DNA of 64,000 nt from Davidsoniella eucalypti. Lineage: Eukaryota > Ascomycota > Sordariomycetes > Microascales > Ceratocystidaceae. The notes below the pieces were generated by a model, which ran no database searches, was not told where the DNA came from, and saw only the letters and a list, made by a program, of their open reading frames with translations. This document shows positions 60,761 through 64,000 of this stretch, in pieces. The position numbers and the translations under genes are program-made. The stretch lies in contig RMBW01000006.1 of the NCBI GenBank assembly GCA_004009845.1, forward strand, positions 124,001 to 188,000, in the 5' to 3' direction. Within the stretch, counting starts at the first letter, position 1; every line of letters starts with the position of its first letter.

Positions 60761-63700
60761 TGGGAGATACAGACAGTCAGATAGTAAACATTGCCGTTCA
60801 CCTCAGTACTGATACCGTGCCAGTGATTACTATGATATTATCGCAGCGTCAAACGCAGATATGACGAAGGTTGGCACTACTGGAGCAAGCACTGTTTACT
60901 CTCTGTCTGTTCTTTCTTGTCACAGGCAGGCCCTCTGCGATCTTCCTTCAAACATTGTTTCCGAGACTCAGCACAGTTGCCTTCCCGCTGCTACGTAATA
61001 CACATATAGAGCAGCGGAGGTATCCGTGTGCGTATGTGCCCATTGTTCTTGTTCTTGTCTTGATTCCTTCGTGGTTTGTGCAAGACGGACGCCGACGGGC
61101 AAAGCCTTTGTTCAGTTTTGCCCACTCCCGCTAGCTTTCATGTAAGAGATGGAATGCCAGTGTGTATACCACTAGATAGAAGTGCGTATTCTCACAAACG
61201 GAACGAGGTGGCGTCAGTGCTTGCTGCACTGTATTTCCTACCATCTACACTTTAGCTTAGGCCCCAATCCCAATCCAGTGCTCTTCTTCTCTTCTCTTCT
61301 TCTCTACACATACACATCAGCCAACATGATGCTGTGCTGCTTATGGCCAAGTCAAGTCCAGAATCCACAAAGGAAAACTGTCCAATGCGGTCTGGGGTAA
61401 CGGCGCTTGGGCCTCTCCTAGCCTGTGTTGCCGCGAGAATATTCTCCTTTCTAGCTTGTTTTTTTGTTACAACTGCTATTAAAGAAAATGGGGAACAGAA
61501 GCCTTCAATCTAACTTGCTTTGTATTCCCGTTCTGGCCCGTCCGGTCAGTACATACATATACATCCACATTGTCTGCTACTGGGGCATTCTACTTATCGT
61601 GTCTAAGTGAGTTAGGATACCCTGGAATATCATCCAGTATAAGTTGTATCTCTCTGATACTTGGGATCTTTTGGCTTTTGCCTATTTGTTGTTATTGTTG
61701 TCTAACGTCTATTAGTAGTCATAAGAAGAGGAAGGGCAGAGCACATGCAAAATACTAACGAAATGCTGGCCTCCCCCCGGCCAAGGTCCCATCGAAGCTT
61801 CCCCAGCCTTTTTCCATGATTTCAAGGGCCTGCCTTCTCCAAAAAAGAAAACTAAGAGAAGACAAAAAGGAAAACCCGCGCACGATTTAGCGGCCAGCCC
61901 ATTTTAACCGCCCGTTGCCCTGTTCATCTGTCTTTTGTCTATTCTCAGCCTACAACGGCTTGGCTACTATTACTACAGGTCCCTAGATATACCTATGTAT
62001 GTATATACCTCCGGAATTAATCACCGCAGATCACAAACAACACGGAAGTCGTAGTTGTAGACGGGACGTAAACACTTCGGGCACACTGCGGTCCAGGCCG
62101 TCCTCTTAGCTATCCTTTCCTTCCCAATCACGGTCACGGTCACTGCCAAAGACATGGTTATTCATGGCTAGATATCACTATATAGTAGTAGCAATGGTTA
62201 TCAATCATGTTCAGACTTCTGGGGTGCATAGGGCTAACACAATTCATGTGGTTGCGGCGAGACAGCCAAATTCTCTCCTCTTGAGGTTTTTTTTCAATTC
62301 ACTACCTCTTGAGGATTGAATATGTGATGGAGTCGGTATAATGTTATTTTGGCTCCAGAGTCTACAAATATGTGTACATACAATGCACATGGGAGATGAG
62401 GTTATAGAAATGGCCCTGTCTGCATAAAGCTATAAGCTCGAGAATTATCAAGCTAGTCAATTACGGGATAGAAGTTGGCTTGTATCATACATAAGTACTT
62501 AGTTGTAAACATTATACATGTGCATTCGCTTCTTTTCTCTAACTTACTTACTCCAAATTATTCACCTGCATCTTGAGGCCGGGTCTAATTTTCTCTAGCC
62601 ATTTACATGTATTTATTGACTCCCACATCTGCATGTATATCTATTCTCCGTATATCTACTGTGTATAATGCAGAATTCAACTCAAAGGAAGAAAAGAAAG
62701 AAGATGGAAGACGCTTGGGCGAGAAGCCAAGATAGACAGAAAAACTGACATCAGAAATGCCCAGGGCATATGGAGATTTCCGTTCCGTGCTTAAGCTTGC
62801 TCGGTACAGAAGTAAAAGACGGCACGCGTATATTAACGAAGAGTTTGGGCCTCTCTAGCCTTGGCGATGAAGCATGGATTATGTTTTAGTATAATTAAAC
62901 CAACGAAAGTAGTGACTACATGTGGCAATGTTCAAAAACCATCCGGGGGAGAAAACACTATACTTACAATGTACATACATCACAGCTCTGAAGAAATCTA
63001 GGGTATTATACATACTAGTCTGTAAGACGACTTCGTGATGCAGACAGGGCCTTATATTCAGGCTAATATCTACGAGTCATGTTCCGCGCTAAAGGCTCAA
63101 GAAAACCATATGAGGAGGGTGTATCACGGTGTTTTTGGACCATGTATTTGGCCGAGTTCCAGGAGGATATATCTGTATTCAGCATATCACTTGTTCGCTG
63201 ATCACAGGCTAGTCTTCTTGGAATGCGGGGTGTCAGTCAAAGTGAAAGCATCCAGAACCGAAATAAGCCACTCATTTCCAAGGTTAGGTTGAGACTATAC
63301 CTAAAGAAGACCTGCAGCAACTATGAGTAGAAGCTGGGGATTTGCTTCATATGCCCAGACACAGATAGTCGAGCTCCATGTTACCGTTATGCGACCCTAC
63401 CTGCAGCACTATAATTGTTTTGATACTATCGAAGCAGAAAGCGAGCGGTAAGTCTCTCAAAGACTAGATACGGACACATTCTGTAGAGAAAAGTGCCGAA
63501 GACACAAGATGGCGGGCGGGCGGATTGCTACAGAGTCAATATGAAGAATCTCATCTAATGTTGTAAGCTAAGATGTGTAATAGCATGAATCAAGGCCGTC
63601 GGCTTCACCTATACTCGGGCAACAGCTCCGGAAGAGATATACAGACTGGAATCAGGGACAAAGCACGGTTCACGTCGTAGTTAAACACCTGGCGTTTCTA

Positions 63701-64000
63701 TTAGATAAACAATCGTCCTTGAATTAGGGTTAAGACGGTGACAAACCCAAATATTTATTATATTATTGGTACATGAATCCGGGACGCCCTATTTTTGAAG
63801 GGCTCGAAATACGGAGAAAAGGAATTTGATCACAATTATTGGGCGGGGAAGATCGGGGAATATGACAAGGTTTTTTTTGTCTGGGGAAGAAAATGCGTGC
63901 TTTTTTTTTCGTCATTTGCTTGCATGACAACGAACCAACAAACCCTGTACACGAACACTAAGAATGTGAGAATACAAACAAAAAACCAAAGAAAGCGGAA
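60761..64000. other. Intergenic, no gene seen
   Basis: About 3.2 kb to the window end. ORFs of at most 87 codons, none with motifs. Contains A/T runs and TTAGGGTTA at 63724-63732. I see no RNA gene or repeat family. Confidence 0.65.

Overview
This 64 kb window looks like nuclear DNA of a filamentous ascomycete (Pezizomycotina; Sordariomycete-like, but I cannot place it further). The reasons are short GT-AG introns of 60-103 bp with CTAAC-type branch sites, a HET-domain gene, a Mep-type ammonium permease, an ACR3 arsenite exporter beside a small bZIP gene, and an Hook-complex FHIP (RAI16-like) gene. Gene density is low: about a dozen protein genes and one tRNA gene. They are separated by long, AT-richer stretches with many stop codons and homopolymer tracts.

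Layout. 1-597: the 3' end of a DRG/Rbg1 GTPase gene, with a one-base frameshift near base 93. 598-23121: a gene desert of about 22.5 kb. It holds a tRNA-like relic (2828-2899), one copy of a dispersed LTR-like repeat (3121-3170), a strong hairpin (12131-12180) and a pyrimidine-rich leader-like stretch before the next gene. 23122-25162: a CENP-B/Abp1-type DNA-binding protein. 26026-28095 (-) and 28968-30518 (+): a divergent pair of a HET-domain gene and a PLD-superfamily gene, followed by tRNA-Cys(GCA) at 30682-30753. 33655-35265 (-): ammonium transporter with GATA motifs upstream. 36597-36645: second copy of the dispersed repeat. 38819-40086 (+) and 40262-40920 (-): ACR3 arsenite permease converging on a cysteine-rich bZIP regulator, a plausible arsenic-resistance module. 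42762-45073 (+): secreted S41-family peptidase. 45689-46618 (-): orphan gene. 48002-51583 (-): FHIP homologue with a 9-nt first exon. 52837-54651 (-): MFS anion:cation symporter (Dal5/allantoate-permease type). 58781-59494 (+): orphan gene with a 5'UTR intron. 59495-64000: mostly empty, with one doubtful ORF.

Functional links. The best supported partnership is ACR3 with the bZIP gene, by analogy with yeast Yap8/Acr3. The HET and PLD genes share an 872 bp divergent intergenic region and could form an allorecognition or cell-death unit, but this is speculative. The ammonium permease and the Dal5-type transporter are both families usually under nitrogen (GATA-factor) control. They lie 17.6 kb apart, so no operon-like logic is implied. 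The rest looks like ordinary housekeeping or lineage-specific genes.
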